In this document: piece after piece, positions 33,895 to 42,595 of the stretch
Position numbering within the stretch: the stretch's first letter is position 1
Layout of the letters: each line of letters starts with the position of its first letter
Source: Microbispora hainanensis
GTDB taxonomy: Bacteria; Actinomycetota; Actinomycetes; Streptosporangiales; Streptosporangiaceae
Assembly (NCBI RefSeq): GCF_036186745.1
Contig: NZ_CP108086.1
Location: 6,634,001 to 6,698,000, forward strand
Length of the DNA: 64,000 nt
Direction of reading: 5' to 3'
Notes under the pieces: generated by a model
Database searches by the model: none
What the model was told of the DNA's origin: nothing
Seen by the model: the letters and a program-made list of their open reading frames with translations, nothing else
Position numbers and translations under genes: made by a program

Positions 33895-34181
33895 CCGGCC
33901 CCGCAGGCCCCGGCCGGACGCCCCGCCCACCGGCCGGATCGCGCCCCGGCCGTAGCCGGCCGCGGCCCACCCCGGCCCGGCCGCGCCGCTCGCGGCGCCA
34001 CCGCGATCCCACCGCGATCCCACCGCGTCCCCACAGAGGCCCCACCGCGGCCCCACCGCGGACTGCCGGAGAACGCCGGGAAATTCGCGGGGATTCGCTG
34101 TATCACCGGGCTCCTGACTCCATCCGTCGTGCGACAGACCACCGCGTCAGCGGTGACGTACGCACCGGAAGGACCAGGATC
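33895..34181. other. Intergenic with 'CCACCGCGATCC' repeats
   Basis: About 290 bp. Between 33997 and 34068 there are five degenerate copies of CCACCGCGATCC/CCCCACCGCGG. The rest (34080-34181) is AT-richer and probably holds the promoter of the five-gene cluster; the start at 34182 has GGAAGGA. Confidence 0.6.
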
Positions 34182-34958
34182 GTGAGCGATCCCGCACGCG
34201 CGATGAGCAAGGAAGACGCCTACGCCGAGCTGCTCGACCTGCAGTCGGGCGACGTGATCAGGCTGGAGGGGGCGGGCGGCCCCGAGAGGGTGAGCCTGGA
34301 CGGCTGGGACGGCGAGCAGCCCCAGGACGGCAACGTCGCCGGAGTCGTCGTCCGCTACCTGTCGTCGGGCACGGTGACGTTCGGGCAGCCCAGCCACCCG
34401 GCGGCGCCCGACCGGCTCGACCCCCGCAACGCGCTCGCCCTGGTGCGGCTGTGCCAGTGGCTGAAGGACACCTACAACGTCGTCGAGTTCTACCACCTCG
34501 GCATCTCCGGGGGCGGCGTCGACAGCCAGGGCCGCCCGCGCACCGACTGCCACGGCCAGGGCCGCGCGGTCGACTTCGTCGGCGTCAAGGCCGTCGCCGA
34601 GGACGGCGAGGAGTGGACGCTCACCGTCAACGACGACTGGGGGACCGTCTCGACCGCCGCGACCCCCGGCGGGAACTGGCCGCCGGGCACCGGGTCCGGC
34701 ACGTTCTACCGGCTCGACGACGAGGACGCCGACCCGTTCACGCGCGACTTCTGGCGCGCCGTGTACGAGTTCATCGCCTCGGAGTGGCAGGACCGCACCG
34801 ACGGCCCCGACGGGCTGGACACGCCCACGTCGATCGGCGAGCGCAGCTTCGTCATGCACCCCGACCACCCGGCCACCGCCCCGGGGACGGCGCACGGCCG
34901 GGAGGCCCACAAGAACCACATCCACATGCAGATCGGCGTCACAGGAACGGCGGTCTGA
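34182..34958 (+). CDS. M15-like metallopeptidase (peptidoglycan peptidase type), no signal peptide
   Basis: 258 aa, GTG start. The motif DCHGQGRAVDFVG fits the M15/VanX-type zinc site H-x2-G-x-A-x-D, and the C-terminal REAHKNHIHMQIG supplies the late Glu and His-x-His ligands. The N-terminal 60 residues form a small strand-rich region with GDVIRLEGAGG. There is no export signal. The family cuts D-Ala-D-Ala or other wall peptide bonds, so outside delivery or cell lysis would be needed for action. First of five genes on the same strand. Confidence 0.65.
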   Translation: MSDPARAMSKEDAYAELLDLQSGDVIRLEGAGGPERVSLDGWDGEQPQDGNVAGVVVRYLSSGTVTFGQPSHPAAPDRLDPRNALALVRLCQWLKDTYNVVEFYHLGISGGGVDSQGRPRTDCHGQGRAVDFVGVKAVAEDGEEWTLTVNDDWGTVSTAATPGGNWPPGTGSGTFYRLDDEDADPFTRDFWRAVYEFIASEWQDRTDGPDGLDTPTSIGERSFVMHPDHPATAPGTAHGREAHKNHIHMQIGVTGTAV

Positions 34959-34960
34959 GC

Positions 34961-35656
34961 ATGCGCAACCTCACCTTCTGCGACATCCGGCTGCACCCCT
35001 CGACGGTGGAGTCCGCCTTCGAGGAGGCCATGACCGGCGACGTCATGCCGGGCGCGGGCGTCCTGCCGCACCCACCCGGCACGCTGTTCGTACGCAGCCT
35101 CTATCGCGAGGCCGGCTACGGGTTCCCGCCGGCGTACCGGTGCGTCGTGCACACGGCCCTGGTGAGCGACACCGGGTTCTTCGGCATGCGCCCCCGGATC
35201 GCCCGGCTCGGCGCCGACACCAAGGAGCCGCGCCTGCGGCCCGTCGCGGGCGCGGTGCCGGACGACGAGACGGCGCTGGGCGTGCTGCGGGCCCGCGACG
35301 GCCACTCGCTGGTGATGGCCGCCGTCCATCTCCCCCTGCGGATGATCCAGGAGGCGTTCGAGAAGGAGCTGGTGGCCGCGCTCGAAGAGGAGGTCACCGA
35401 GCCGTCCCGGGTCAGCGCGGTGTCCGGGGCGATCTGGACGCGCGACGACGAAGCCGTCCACGGCCGGGTCGAGTATCTCGTCGCCGCGACGGGCGACTTC
35501 GCCGAGCTGCGGCTGCGGCCCCGCACGGTCGAGCGGATCGAGGCGGCAGGCGGCAGGCTGGTCGAGTCGCGCGGGTTCCGTCACGTCGGCACGGTGTTCG
35601 CCGACGCGGTCGTCGGCGGGGTGGCGGGCGACCCCGCGCCTCCGGCCGGGGGGTGA
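34961..35656 (+). CDS. Hypothetical protein of lysin/hemopexin cluster
   Basis: 231 aa, starting two bases after the previous stop. Soluble, no signal or membrane segment. Notable blocks: MRNLTFCDIRLHPSTVESAF, VLPHPPGTLFVRSLYREAGY, RDGHSLVMAAVHLPLRMIQE, and EELVxALEEEVTEP-type helix. I do not recognise the family. The tight packing suggests it works with the adjoining peptidase and lysozyme. Confidence 0.6.
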   Translation: MRNLTFCDIRLHPSTVESAFEEAMTGDVMPGAGVLPHPPGTLFVRSLYREAGYGFPPAYRCVVHTALVSDTGFFGMRPRIARLGADTKEPRLRPVAGAVPDDETALGVLRARDGHSLVMAAVHLPLRMIQEAFEKELVAALEEEVTEPSRVSAVSGAIWTRDDEAVHGRVEYLVAATGDFAELRLRPRTVERIEAAGGRLVESRGFRHVGTVFADAVVGGVAGDPAPPAGG

Positions 35657-35661
35657 CGGCC

Positions 35662-36912
35662 ATGGAGAAGCTCTGCGGGTTCGTCGCCCCGTCCGGGATG
35701 AAGGCGTACTTCTTCACCGGCGATCGCTATATCCGCTACGACGTCGAGGCCGACGGCGCCGACGAGGGCTACCCGCTGGCGATCGCCGACCAATGGCCCG
35801 GCCTGTTCGAGGCGGACATCGACGCCGCCCTGCCGTGGAGCGACGGCTCGGTCTTCTTCTTCCGCGGCGACCAGTGCCTGGCGTACGACATCGAGAACGG
35901 GGTCGTGCTGGACGGGCCGCGGCCGATCGCCGAGATGTGGCCGGGACTGTTCGATCTCGGCATCGACGCCGCGATCCTGTGGGGCAGCGGCAACGCCTAC
36001 TTCTTCTCCGGGGAGGAATACCAGGTCTTCGACGGCGCGAGCGGCAAGATCGACCCGGAGGCCAGGCCGATCGCCGGCGACTGGCCTGGAGCGTTCCCAC
36101 GGATCGACACGGCGCTGTGGTGGCCCAGCGGCAACCCGTACGTCTTCTCGGGGAGCGAGTACGCGAGGCTCGACCCCGAGGACGGCTCGGTGGCCGAGGG
36201 CTTCCCCCGGCCCGTCGAGGAGGACTGGCGGGGGCTGCCCATCGGGCCGGTGGCGGGGGACGTTCCCGAGCCTGCCGGGCCGGCCGGCTCGGCGCGCTCG
36301 GTCAGGGACTTCTTCCCCGAGTTCAGCGCCCCGCTGGAGGGCCGGGTGCCCTACCTCTACCAGGACGTCAAGGGCCTGGTCACCACGGGCGTCGGCAACC
36401 TCGTCGACTCTCCGGAGGAGGCGGCCGCCCTGCCGTTCGTGCACGCGGCCACCGGGCGGCCCGCCACCCGCGCGGAGATCGAGGCCGAGTGGCACCGGAT
36501 CAAGAACGAGCCCGGCCTCGCGAAGAAGGGCCACCTGGCGGCCAAGGCCATCCACACCCTGGAGCTGCCCGACGCGGCGATCGACGAGCTCGTCCGCAAG
36601 CGGTTCGACGTCAACGAGGCCCGGATGTCGGCCTTCTTCCCCGGGTGGGCGGACTGGCCCGCCGACGCCCGGCTCGGGGCGCACAGCATCGCCTGGACCG
36701 GCTCGTTCTTCCCCACCCGCTGGCCGGGCTTCACCGCCGCCGCGAACGCGGGCCGGTGGGAGGAGGCTGCGGCCCAGTCCCACCTGCGGGAGGACGGCAA
36801 CCCCGGCATCGCCCCGCGAAACCGGGCGAATCTCCGGTTGTTCCGCAACGCGGCCGCCGTGGTCGCCCGCGGGCTCGACCGATCCCGCATCTACTACCCC
36901 GCCGCTCTGTGA
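35662..36912 (+). CDS. Hemopexin-repeat protein fused to GH24 (T4-type) lysozyme
   Basis: 416 aa from ATG 35662. Residues 1-190: four hemopexin blades, each with a Y/F-F-F-x-G-x-x-Y-x-x-Y/F-D signature (AYFFTGDRYIRYD, VFFFRGDQCLAYD, AYFFSGEEYQVFD, PYVFSGSEYARLD) followed by WPGLF. Residues 220-416: lysozyme domain with Glu226-x8-Asp235-x5-Thr241 (LEGRVPYLYQD, KGLVTTGVG), exactly the T4 lysozyme catalytic spacing. There is no signal peptide. Hemopexin propellers bind ligands or proteins and could target the lysozyme. I know of no standard family with this fusion. Confidence 0.85.
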   Translation: MEKLCGFVAPSGMKAYFFTGDRYIRYDVEADGADEGYPLAIADQWPGLFEADIDAALPWSDGSVFFFRGDQCLAYDIENGVVLDGPRPIAEMWPGLFDLGIDAAILWGSGNAYFFSGEEYQVFDGASGKIDPEARPIAGDWPGAFPRIDTALWWPSGNPYVFSGSEYARLDPEDGSVAEGFPRPVEEDWRGLPIGPVAGDVPEPAGPAGSARSVRDFFPEFSAPLEGRVPYLYQDVKGLVTTGVGNLVDSPEEAAALPFVHAATGRPATRAEIEAEWHRIKNEPGLAKKGHLAAKAIHTLELPDAAIDELVRKRFDVNEARMSAFFPGWADWPADARLGAHSIAWTGSFFPTRWPGFTAAANAGRWEEAAAQSHLREDGNPGIAPRNRANLRLFRNAAAVVARGLDRSRIYYPAAL

Positions 36913-36943
36913 GCGGCGTCCCCACACTGTTCAGGAGCCAGCG

Positions 36944-39031
36944 ATGGTGAACCCAGCAGGACCGATCATGGCCGGCGGATTCGAGACCGTCACCCTCAAC
37001 GAGGCCGGCGTCGAATACTCCCTCGTCTTCCTCCCCGACAAGCACAACGACGAGCTCCAGGCCCAGGGGTCCAACCCCGTCTTCTACTGGCTGCCGGAGC
37101 GGATGCGCCTGGCGCGCAAGTCGAACGGCGACCTCAGACTCAGTTTCCTGCATTTCGTCGGCGTGCAGGACGGCCAGACCAACATCGGCGTGGCCCCCGG
37201 GCAGACCCGGGAGACCTCGGGCGGGGTGCTCAGCTTCGCGATGACCGGCGCGCCGCCCGAGGGCGTCCTGCGGGACGCGCACAAGCAGATCCTGGAACGG
37301 ATGCAGCAGGGCAGCCGGGACCGGTTCTGGCAGGTCAAACCGGGCGTGGCCGACCGGTCCACGATCGCCGACATCCGGCCGATCCCGATCAGGAGCTCCA
37401 CGCTGCGACTGATGATCACCGACCAGGACGGCACGCAGGGCGGCAACGCGGGCGACCCGTTCTTCGTCACCGCCCAGGGCGCCGGGCCCGGCAGCCTGAT
37501 CCCCACCGCCGAGCACCCGTTCGTCGTCAGCCTCGGCACGTTCGCGGCGGCGCAGGTGGAGCAGGGGCTGCTGGGCACCGAGGTGCCCATCGCGGTGACG
37601 GCCGACCTCACCCTGCCGCTGTGGGCGCCGATCACGCGGCTGCACATGACCGCCAACTGGGAGCGGGTGTTCAGCCACTTCACGGCCCAGGCCGGCGCGA
37701 GCTGGTGGTGGAGCTCGGCCGACCTCAAGGCCACCTGGAACACGCTGCGGATGAACGGCGACATCAAGGTCGAGCTGGAGATGGACCGGACCATCCCCGG
37801 CGCGGACAACAAGGAGGCGATGGTCACCAAGTACATCGACATGCTCGTGGCGATGTGGCTGGACCAGGCGAAACAGGTCATCTTCCAGCCGATGCCGGAG
37901 GTCCAGGACCCGGGCCCGCCCAAGCCCGGCGGGCTGCTCAACCTCTTCGGCTGGGGCTTCGGCGCGGGGTTCAGCCTCAACTTCCGCCGTGACCGGGTGG
38001 AGATCGCCAACTCCTTCACGTTCGAGGTCGACGAGATGTACGCGCAGCCGAGCACGATGGGCGGCAATGTGGACGGCGTGGCCGACCTGCTGGCCGCCCA
38101 CCCGGAGCTCAAGAGCCGCTACCTGCGCACGCTCTACCTGGACAACTGGGACCGCAAGATCACCACGGTCTGCCGGCCCGTGATCAAGTGGCCCGACCCG
38201 GACCACGGCGTGAGCGGCGACCCGGTGAAGTTCGCGAGCGTCCAGATCGGCTACCCCAGTGTGAACGGCGAGATCGCGTGGTCGGCCCACGACTTCCTGC
38301 CGCCGCGGCGCCCGCAGGAGGTCGACGCGACGACCAGCGTGCACGGCGAGGGCGCCCCCGTCGGGGAGACCACCCCGCTCGCGCCCGCCTCCTCGCCGAC
38401 CCTCGTCTACGCAAGCGGCTCGACCAGCGAGGTGTTCTTCGCCCGGCAGACCCAGAAGAAGGCGGAGGAGGTCACCGGCGCGCCGGAGGGGTGGCGTCCG
38501 GACAAGGTGTTCGTCCGGCGCACCATCCAGTTCGACGAGGCGCCGTCCGCCCTCGACGACCGGTTCACCCGGATCATGGTCGAGGCCAACGAGGTGAATC
38601 TCGACCCGGGCCCGTTCGGCACCCTCACCGACAGCCTGAACGTGGCCGTGCGAGCCGACAACGCCGGCGTGCTCGTGCTCACCCCGATCACGATCAACAT
38701 CGATCTGACGGCGAGCAACCAGATCGTCGAGGTGCAGGTGCAGGCCAAGGGCGAGAGCCCCGACGGCGGCGAACGCCCGATCGTGACGTTCACCTTCACC
38801 ATGGCCGACACCGGGGAGCACTACAAGGAGCGCCGGTTCGCGCTCTACACGGGGCAGCCGGGACGGCCGCCGGGATACCGCTACCGGGCGCGCGTGATCA
38901 TCAAGGGCACGCTGTTCGAGGACGGGGAGGAGTGGATCGGGCCCTGGACAGACGGCGAGGGCAGCGGCGACCTGCCCGTACGGGTGCCGAAGAAGACCGC
39001 TCCGGGCGTCACCGTCGTGAGCCAGGTCTGA
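36944..39031 (+). CDS. Large unknown protein A of lysin/hemopexin cluster
   Basis: 695 aa, ATG after CAGGAG. Soluble, with no signal peptide. N-terminal strands (FETVTLNEAGVEYSLVFLPD), then a central region with ASWWWSSADLKATWNTLRMN and an amphipathic stretch PGGLLNLFGWGFGAGFSLNF followed by RRDRVEIANSFTFEVDEMY; the C-terminal 200 residues are again beta-rich (NVAVRADNAGVLVLTPITIN). The Gly/Phe-rich hydrophobic hairpin could insert into membrane. I do not recognise the family. By position it is a structural or effector partner of the lysozyme protein. Confidence 0.7.
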   Translation: MVNPAGPIMAGGFETVTLNEAGVEYSLVFLPDKHNDELQAQGSNPVFYWLPERMRLARKSNGDLRLSFLHFVGVQDGQTNIGVAPGQTRETSGGVLSFAMTGAPPEGVLRDAHKQILERMQQGSRDRFWQVKPGVADRSTIADIRPIPIRSSTLRLMITDQDGTQGGNAGDPFFVTAQGAGPGSLIPTAEHPFVVSLGTFAAAQVEQGLLGTEVPIAVTADLTLPLWAPITRLHMTANWERVFSHFTAQAGASWWWSSADLKATWNTLRMNGDIKVELEMDRTIPGADNKEAMVTKYIDMLVAMWLDQAKQVIFQPMPEVQDPGPPKPGGLLNLFGWGFGAGFSLNFRRDRVEIANSFTFEVDEMYAQPSTMGGNVDGVADLLAAHPELKSRYLRTLYLDNWDRKITTVCRPVIKWPDPDHGVSGDPVKFASVQIGYPSVNGEIAWSAHDFLPPRRPQEVDATTSVHGEGAPVGETTPLAPASSPTLVYASGSTSEVFFARQTQKKAEEVTGAPEGWRPDKVFVRRTIQFDEAPSALDDRFTRIMVEANEVNLDPGPFGTLTDSLNVAVRADNAGVLVLTPITINIDLTASNQIVEVQVQAKGESPDGGERPIVTFTFTMADTGEHYKERRFALYTGQPGRPPGYRYRARVIIKGTLFEDGEEWIGPWTDGEGSGDLPVRVPKKTAPGVTVVSQV

Positions 39032-39036
39032 CCGCG

Positions 39037-41430
39037 ATGAACACACCAGGATTCCCGGCCGACGAGCCGGGTCCCCGCATCAGGGCGGCCGACGGGGGTG
39101 AGCCCCTGCTGCCCGACTCGCAACTGGGCCCGCCCTGGTGGGCGCCCGCTCCGGAGCTCGTGCCCGCCTCCGCGGGCACGTTCCGGTTCCTGTTCCGCGT
39201 CACCGGTCACGACGACGAGGGATCGCCCGTCCTCAGCGCGACGGTCACCACCGTGCTGCGCTTCCCCCCGCCGCCCGCCGGTGCCCGGACCGTCCCGTGG
39301 ACGGACGTGAGCGTACGGCTGCGCATCCCGTTCGTTGACGCCGACACCGGCCGGCCTGCCTCCACCGAGCTCCCGATCGACGTTGACGTGCGCGACGACG
39401 TCGTCCACTGCCGGGCCGAGATCAGCGGAGCCGTGGCCAGGGCCGCGTACGGCGCGCTGAGCACGCCGGGCTTCCAGCCGGGCGACGGGGCGGGGCTGAT
39501 CGTCAGCACGAGCTTCGTCGGCGTGCAGGAGACGCTCGCGGCGTGGGCCGTCTCCACGATGGTCCACGCCGAGCCGGAGCGTCTGGAGATCGTGCCGGTC
39601 CAGGGATGGCCGATCGAGGATCCGCCCCGCGAGGAGCACCCGATCCCCGAGGAGCATCCGAACTGGTCGGACGTGGTGATCACCGAGGTTCGCGTCCCCG
39701 GCGAGGTCATGATCGCCGGGCGGGGCGCCATCCGGCCGGCCGAGGTGTCGCCGCTGCTCACGGAGTCGGTGCTCAGGGAGTCGGTGCTCAGGGATTCGGC
39801 GATCACTGATTCCGCGCTCGCGGACACGGCGGTGGCGGGGCGGGCCTTCCTGGCGGCCTCGCCGGCCGAGGAGGCGTCGCTGGAGCCCTTGGCGGAGATC
39901 CCCGTGGAGTCCCTGGCGGAGGCCCCGGTCGAGGCGACGGCGGAGGCCCCGGCGGAGGCGACGGCGGAGGATCTGCCGGCCCTGTCGGCCCTCGCCCGGA
40001 TGCCGCTCCCCCTGCCGCCCACCGGCCGGCGCCTGGTGCTCCGCGACGACCTCAAGGGACGACTCGACGGACGCCTCCTCCGCGGGTGGCCGGGCGGACG
40101 GCTCCTCGGCGGAATCTCCACCGGCCCCGTGGGAACGGGCGTGATCCCAACGTACCCCCCGTCGTTCACCATGGACATGGGCGTGACCGTGACCCGCTCG
40201 CACCGCCTGCCGCTGCTGGTGCCGTGCCGGGACGACCCCGGCCTCTACCGGCAGGACGTCGGAAGCGGCGAGCCCGTGATCGTCGGCTGCCAGGACGCCT
40301 TCCAGCTCGGCCGCGCCCCGGCCCGGCGGTTCGCGCCGGCTCCGCGCCTGGACCGCGACCACCGATACTCGGTGTGGGAGTCGCTCCAGCAGCCGGCCAC
40401 CTACCTCGTCGTGCCCTCCCACTATCGGGTGGCCCGCGACGTGGTCGGCCGTCCCCAGCTGGAATGGCTGCAGGTGTTCGACGCCACCGTGGACGCGGGC
40501 CTGCCGTGCCGGCTGCAGGCCCGGTGCGTGCCCGATCTGTCGGCGGCCGAGCTCGCCGAGCTGGAGTCGCTGCTGCGTGCGGACGCCGGCGGGCGCGACG
40601 TCCGCATGCTGCTTCCGACGTCCCCCTCGATGGGGTCCACCGGGGTGTCGGTGCGGTCGAGCACGCTGGAGGGCGGCCTGCGCGCCGTCCTGGACGACGA
40701 CGCGATCCGGCTGGCGCTGCAGGTGGACTACGACGACGCGGTCGTGGTGGTCACCCAGTTGCGCGGCGGCGAAGCGGTCTCGCAGATCGTCTTCGACACC
40801 GGCGACTCCTCCACCTCGATCGCGACCACCGTGCACCTGGACGTGGACGAGCTGGCCGGCCCATACCCGGCCGGGCCCGTACGGGTCACCGCGACCGGAC
40901 TGCGCAACGACGCCGACACGGCGGCCACGGTCACGGCCCTCTGGGTGCGGCGGGTAGTCGGGGGCTGGGAGCGGGTCCCGCTCGACCCACCGGTGCAGGT
41001 CCCCGCGCACGGGGACGTCGTGCTGCCCGCCGCCGTCCGGGACGGGGCGGTCGCGCCGCAGGCGCTGCTCGACCCCGCGGACCCCGCCCATCTGGTCGTC
41101 CGCAACGTCTACCTGGAGAACCTGCACACGGCCGTGCTGATCCGCCGGGACGTGGACCTGCGGGCCGCGGGCATCTCCGGCGTGGGGCTGGTCTTCGCGG
41201 TGTCCGGCATCGAGGTGGCGCGGGCCGTCCTGCCCGCGGACGCGCCCACGCTCGAGGTCACCCTGGTGCAGCCGCTGGTCGCCGACCGTGCGACGTTCGA
41301 CCGGAAGGTCGCCGTGTCCGTCACGCTCACGCGGGACGACGGCACCGTACGGCCGTCGCCGAACGGCCCGGTGATCATCGACCTCGCGGCCGGCGTGATC
41401 GTCCGGCTGTCCCGGCTCATGGAGGGGTGA
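39037..41430 (+). CDS. Large unknown protein B of lysin/hemopexin cluster
   Basis: 797 aa from ATG 39037. Three parts: residues 1-210 strand-rich (AGTFRFLFRVTGHDDEGSP); residues 230-340 low complexity, with SVLRESVLRDSAITDSALAD and EAPVEATAEAPAEATAE repeats; residues 350-797 strand-rich again, with YSVWESLQQPATYLVVPSHY and IVFDTGDSSTSIATTVHLDV. There is no signal peptide. It shares general composition with the preceding 695-aa protein, but I see no shared motif. Its last 14 bases overlap the end of the opposite XRE gene. Confidence 0.7.
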   Translation: MNTPGFPADEPGPRIRAADGGEPLLPDSQLGPPWWAPAPELVPASAGTFRFLFRVTGHDDEGSPVLSATVTTVLRFPPPPAGARTVPWTDVSVRLRIPFVDADTGRPASTELPIDVDVRDDVVHCRAEISGAVARAAYGALSTPGFQPGDGAGLIVSTSFVGVQETLAAWAVSTMVHAEPERLEIVPVQGWPIEDPPREEHPIPEEHPNWSDVVITEVRVPGEVMIAGRGAIRPAEVSPLLTESVLRESVLRDSAITDSALADTAVAGRAFLAASPAEEASLEPLAEIPVESLAEAPVEATAEAPAEATAEDLPALSALARMPLPLPPTGRRLVLRDDLKGRLDGRLLRGWPGGRLLGGISTGPVGTGVIPTYPPSFTMDMGVTVTRSHRLPLLVPCRDDPGLYRQDVGSGEPVIVGCQDAFQLGRAPARRFAPAPRLDRDHRYSVWESLQQPATYLVVPSHYRVARDVVGRPQLEWLQVFDATVDAGLPCRLQARCVPDLSAAELAELESLLRADAGGRDVRMLLPTSPSMGSTGVSVRSSTLEGGLRAVLDDDAIRLALQVDYDDAVVVVTQLRGGEAVSQIVFDTGDSSTSIATTVHLDVDELAGPYPAGPVRVTATGLRNDADTAATVTALWVRRVVGGWERVPLDPPVQVPAHGDVVLPAAVRDGAVAPQALLDPADPAHLVVRNVYLENLHTAVLIRRDVDLRAAGISGVGLVFAVSGIEVARAVLPADAPTLEVTLVQPLVADRATFDRKVAVSVTLTRDDGTVRPSPNGPVIIDLAAGVIVRLSRLMEG

Positions 41431-42265
41431 CGGCGGGCCGGAGGCGCGCGAGGATGCCGAGCGCGTCCTCCGACGCGCTTCCCGGTTCGGCCTGGCAGAC
41501 GACGAGCTGCTGGCCCGGGGCGCTGTTGGCCGTGAACATCTCGTAGGAGAACGTCAACTCGCCGACCAGCGGGTGATAGTAGTGCTTACGGTCCACGTCC
41601 CGGGGCAGGACGTCGTGGCGAGCCCACATCCGTACGAAATCCCTGCTCTGGTCGGACAGCTCGTCCACCAGCAGGGGCAGGAACGGGTCCTCGGGGTCGG
41701 CGCCGGCGATGACGCGCAGTTGCGCCACCTTCGTCGTCGCCGCCGCCTCCCATTCCACGAAGAAGGCGCGTGCCTGCGGGCTGAGGAGACACATGCGCAG
41801 GAAGTTGTCGTTGTGGTCGAGACCCTGGCAGAGGGTGTCGGCCAGCCGGTTGGTCGCGAGCACGTCCATCCAGCGGCCGAGGATGAACGCCGGGGCGGCG
41901 TCGCACATCCGGAGCAGGTGCAGCAGGCGGCGGCTGACCTGCTCCTCCCGGCAGGGCGGCCGGGGCCGGGGCCTCGGGTAGGCGAGCTCGTAGAGGTGCT
42001 CGGTGGCGGCGTCGTCGAGGCGCAGCGCCCGGGCGAGCGCGTTGAGGACCTGCTCGGACGGACGGCGTTCCCTGCCCTGCTCCAGCCGCGCGTAGTAGTC
42101 GTTGCTGACGCCGGCGAGCATGGCCACCTCTTCCCTGCGTAGTCCGGGGGTACGGCGGCGGCCCATTCGCACCAGCCCGGCGTCCTCCAGGCTGACGGCC
42201 TCGCGGCGAGCCCGGAGGAAGTCTCCCAGAAGTCGCTTACGGTCCACTTTTTCACCGTACGTCAC
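41417..42265 (-). CDS. XRE regulator with MmyB-like ligand-binding domain
   Basis: 282 aa from GTG 42265 (GTG 42247 is also possible). HTH: RRTPGLRREEVAMLAGVSND, YYARLEQGRERRPSEQVLNA and LARALRLDDAATEHLYELA; then the MmyB-type sensor: FILGRWMDVLATNRLADTLC, NFLRMCLLSPQARAFFVEWE, and YYHPLVGELTFSYEMFTAN. The domain binds fatty acid-like ligands in solved members. Such regulators usually control a divergent or adjoining oxidoreductase, absent here. The palindrome CCCCAATTGGGG is 27 bp before its start. Confidence 0.9.
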   Translation of the reverse strand: MTYGEKVDRKRLLGDFLRARREAVSLEDAGLVRMGRRRTPGLRREEVAMLAGVSNDYYARLEQGRERRPSEQVLNALARALRLDDAATEHLYELAYPRPRPRPPCREEQVSRRLLHLLRMCDAAPAFILGRWMDVLATNRLADTLCQGLDHNDNFLRMCLLSPQARAFFVEWEAAATTKVAQLRVIAGADPEDPFLPLLVDELSDQSRDFVRMWARHDVLPRDVDRKHYYHPLVGELTFSYEMFTANSAPGQQLVVCQAEPGSASEDALGILARLRPAVTPP

Positions 42266-42291
42266 TTATGATGAGTTTTTAGGAAATTTGT

Positions 42292-42303
42292 CCCCAATTG
42301 GGG
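42292..42303. promoter_or_regulatory. 12-bp perfect palindrome upstream of XRE gene
   Basis: CCCCAATTGGGG within a rare AT-rich pocket (TTTTTAGGAAATTTG). It lies between the XRE gene and the orphan kinase and could be the XRE autoregulatory operator. Confidence 0.45.
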
Positions 42304-42492
42304 TAGTGTTGAGCCTGTCACCGATCGTCCGACAGATCACGTTCGGATAAACGGAGCGCTCGCCCCGGCCCACCAGGGCGATCGACTTTGGGTGGTTGTG
42401 CCACACCCAGGATGAACACATTTAGGAAGACCACAGCCTTATCCATGTGATGTGGACCACCCTGGCAGACGATGGCCACGTGCATGGAACTA

Positions 42493-42569
42493 CGGCTCCC
42501 CGCTGCAACATGGGATCTCCTCCGACCTCCGAAGGATCAATCAGGGTGCGTTCCGAGAGCGGGGAGCCG
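42493..42569 (+). promoter_or_regulatory. Long-range inverted repeat in kinase leader
   Basis: Arms CGGCTCCCCGCT (42493-42504) and AGCGGGGAGCCG (42558-42569) pair perfectly over 12 bp with a 53-base loop. The right arm ends 26 bases before the kinase GTG; pairing could hide or expose its ribosome site. Confidence 0.4.
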
Positions 42570-42595
42570 GGCTGCCTCCCGGAAAGAGCCCTCTC

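Noticed and set aside
36731..39046. 771-aa open frame on the minus strand
   Set aside because: Shadow of the 695-aa gene; high His/Arg/Val from reversed codons, no ribosome site. Same reasoning for 16857-19178, 38881-41127 and 43987-46356.
34182..41430. Contractile injection system or prophage
   Set aside because: No sheath, tube, baseplate, terminase, capsid or integrase gene; only lysin-type domains.
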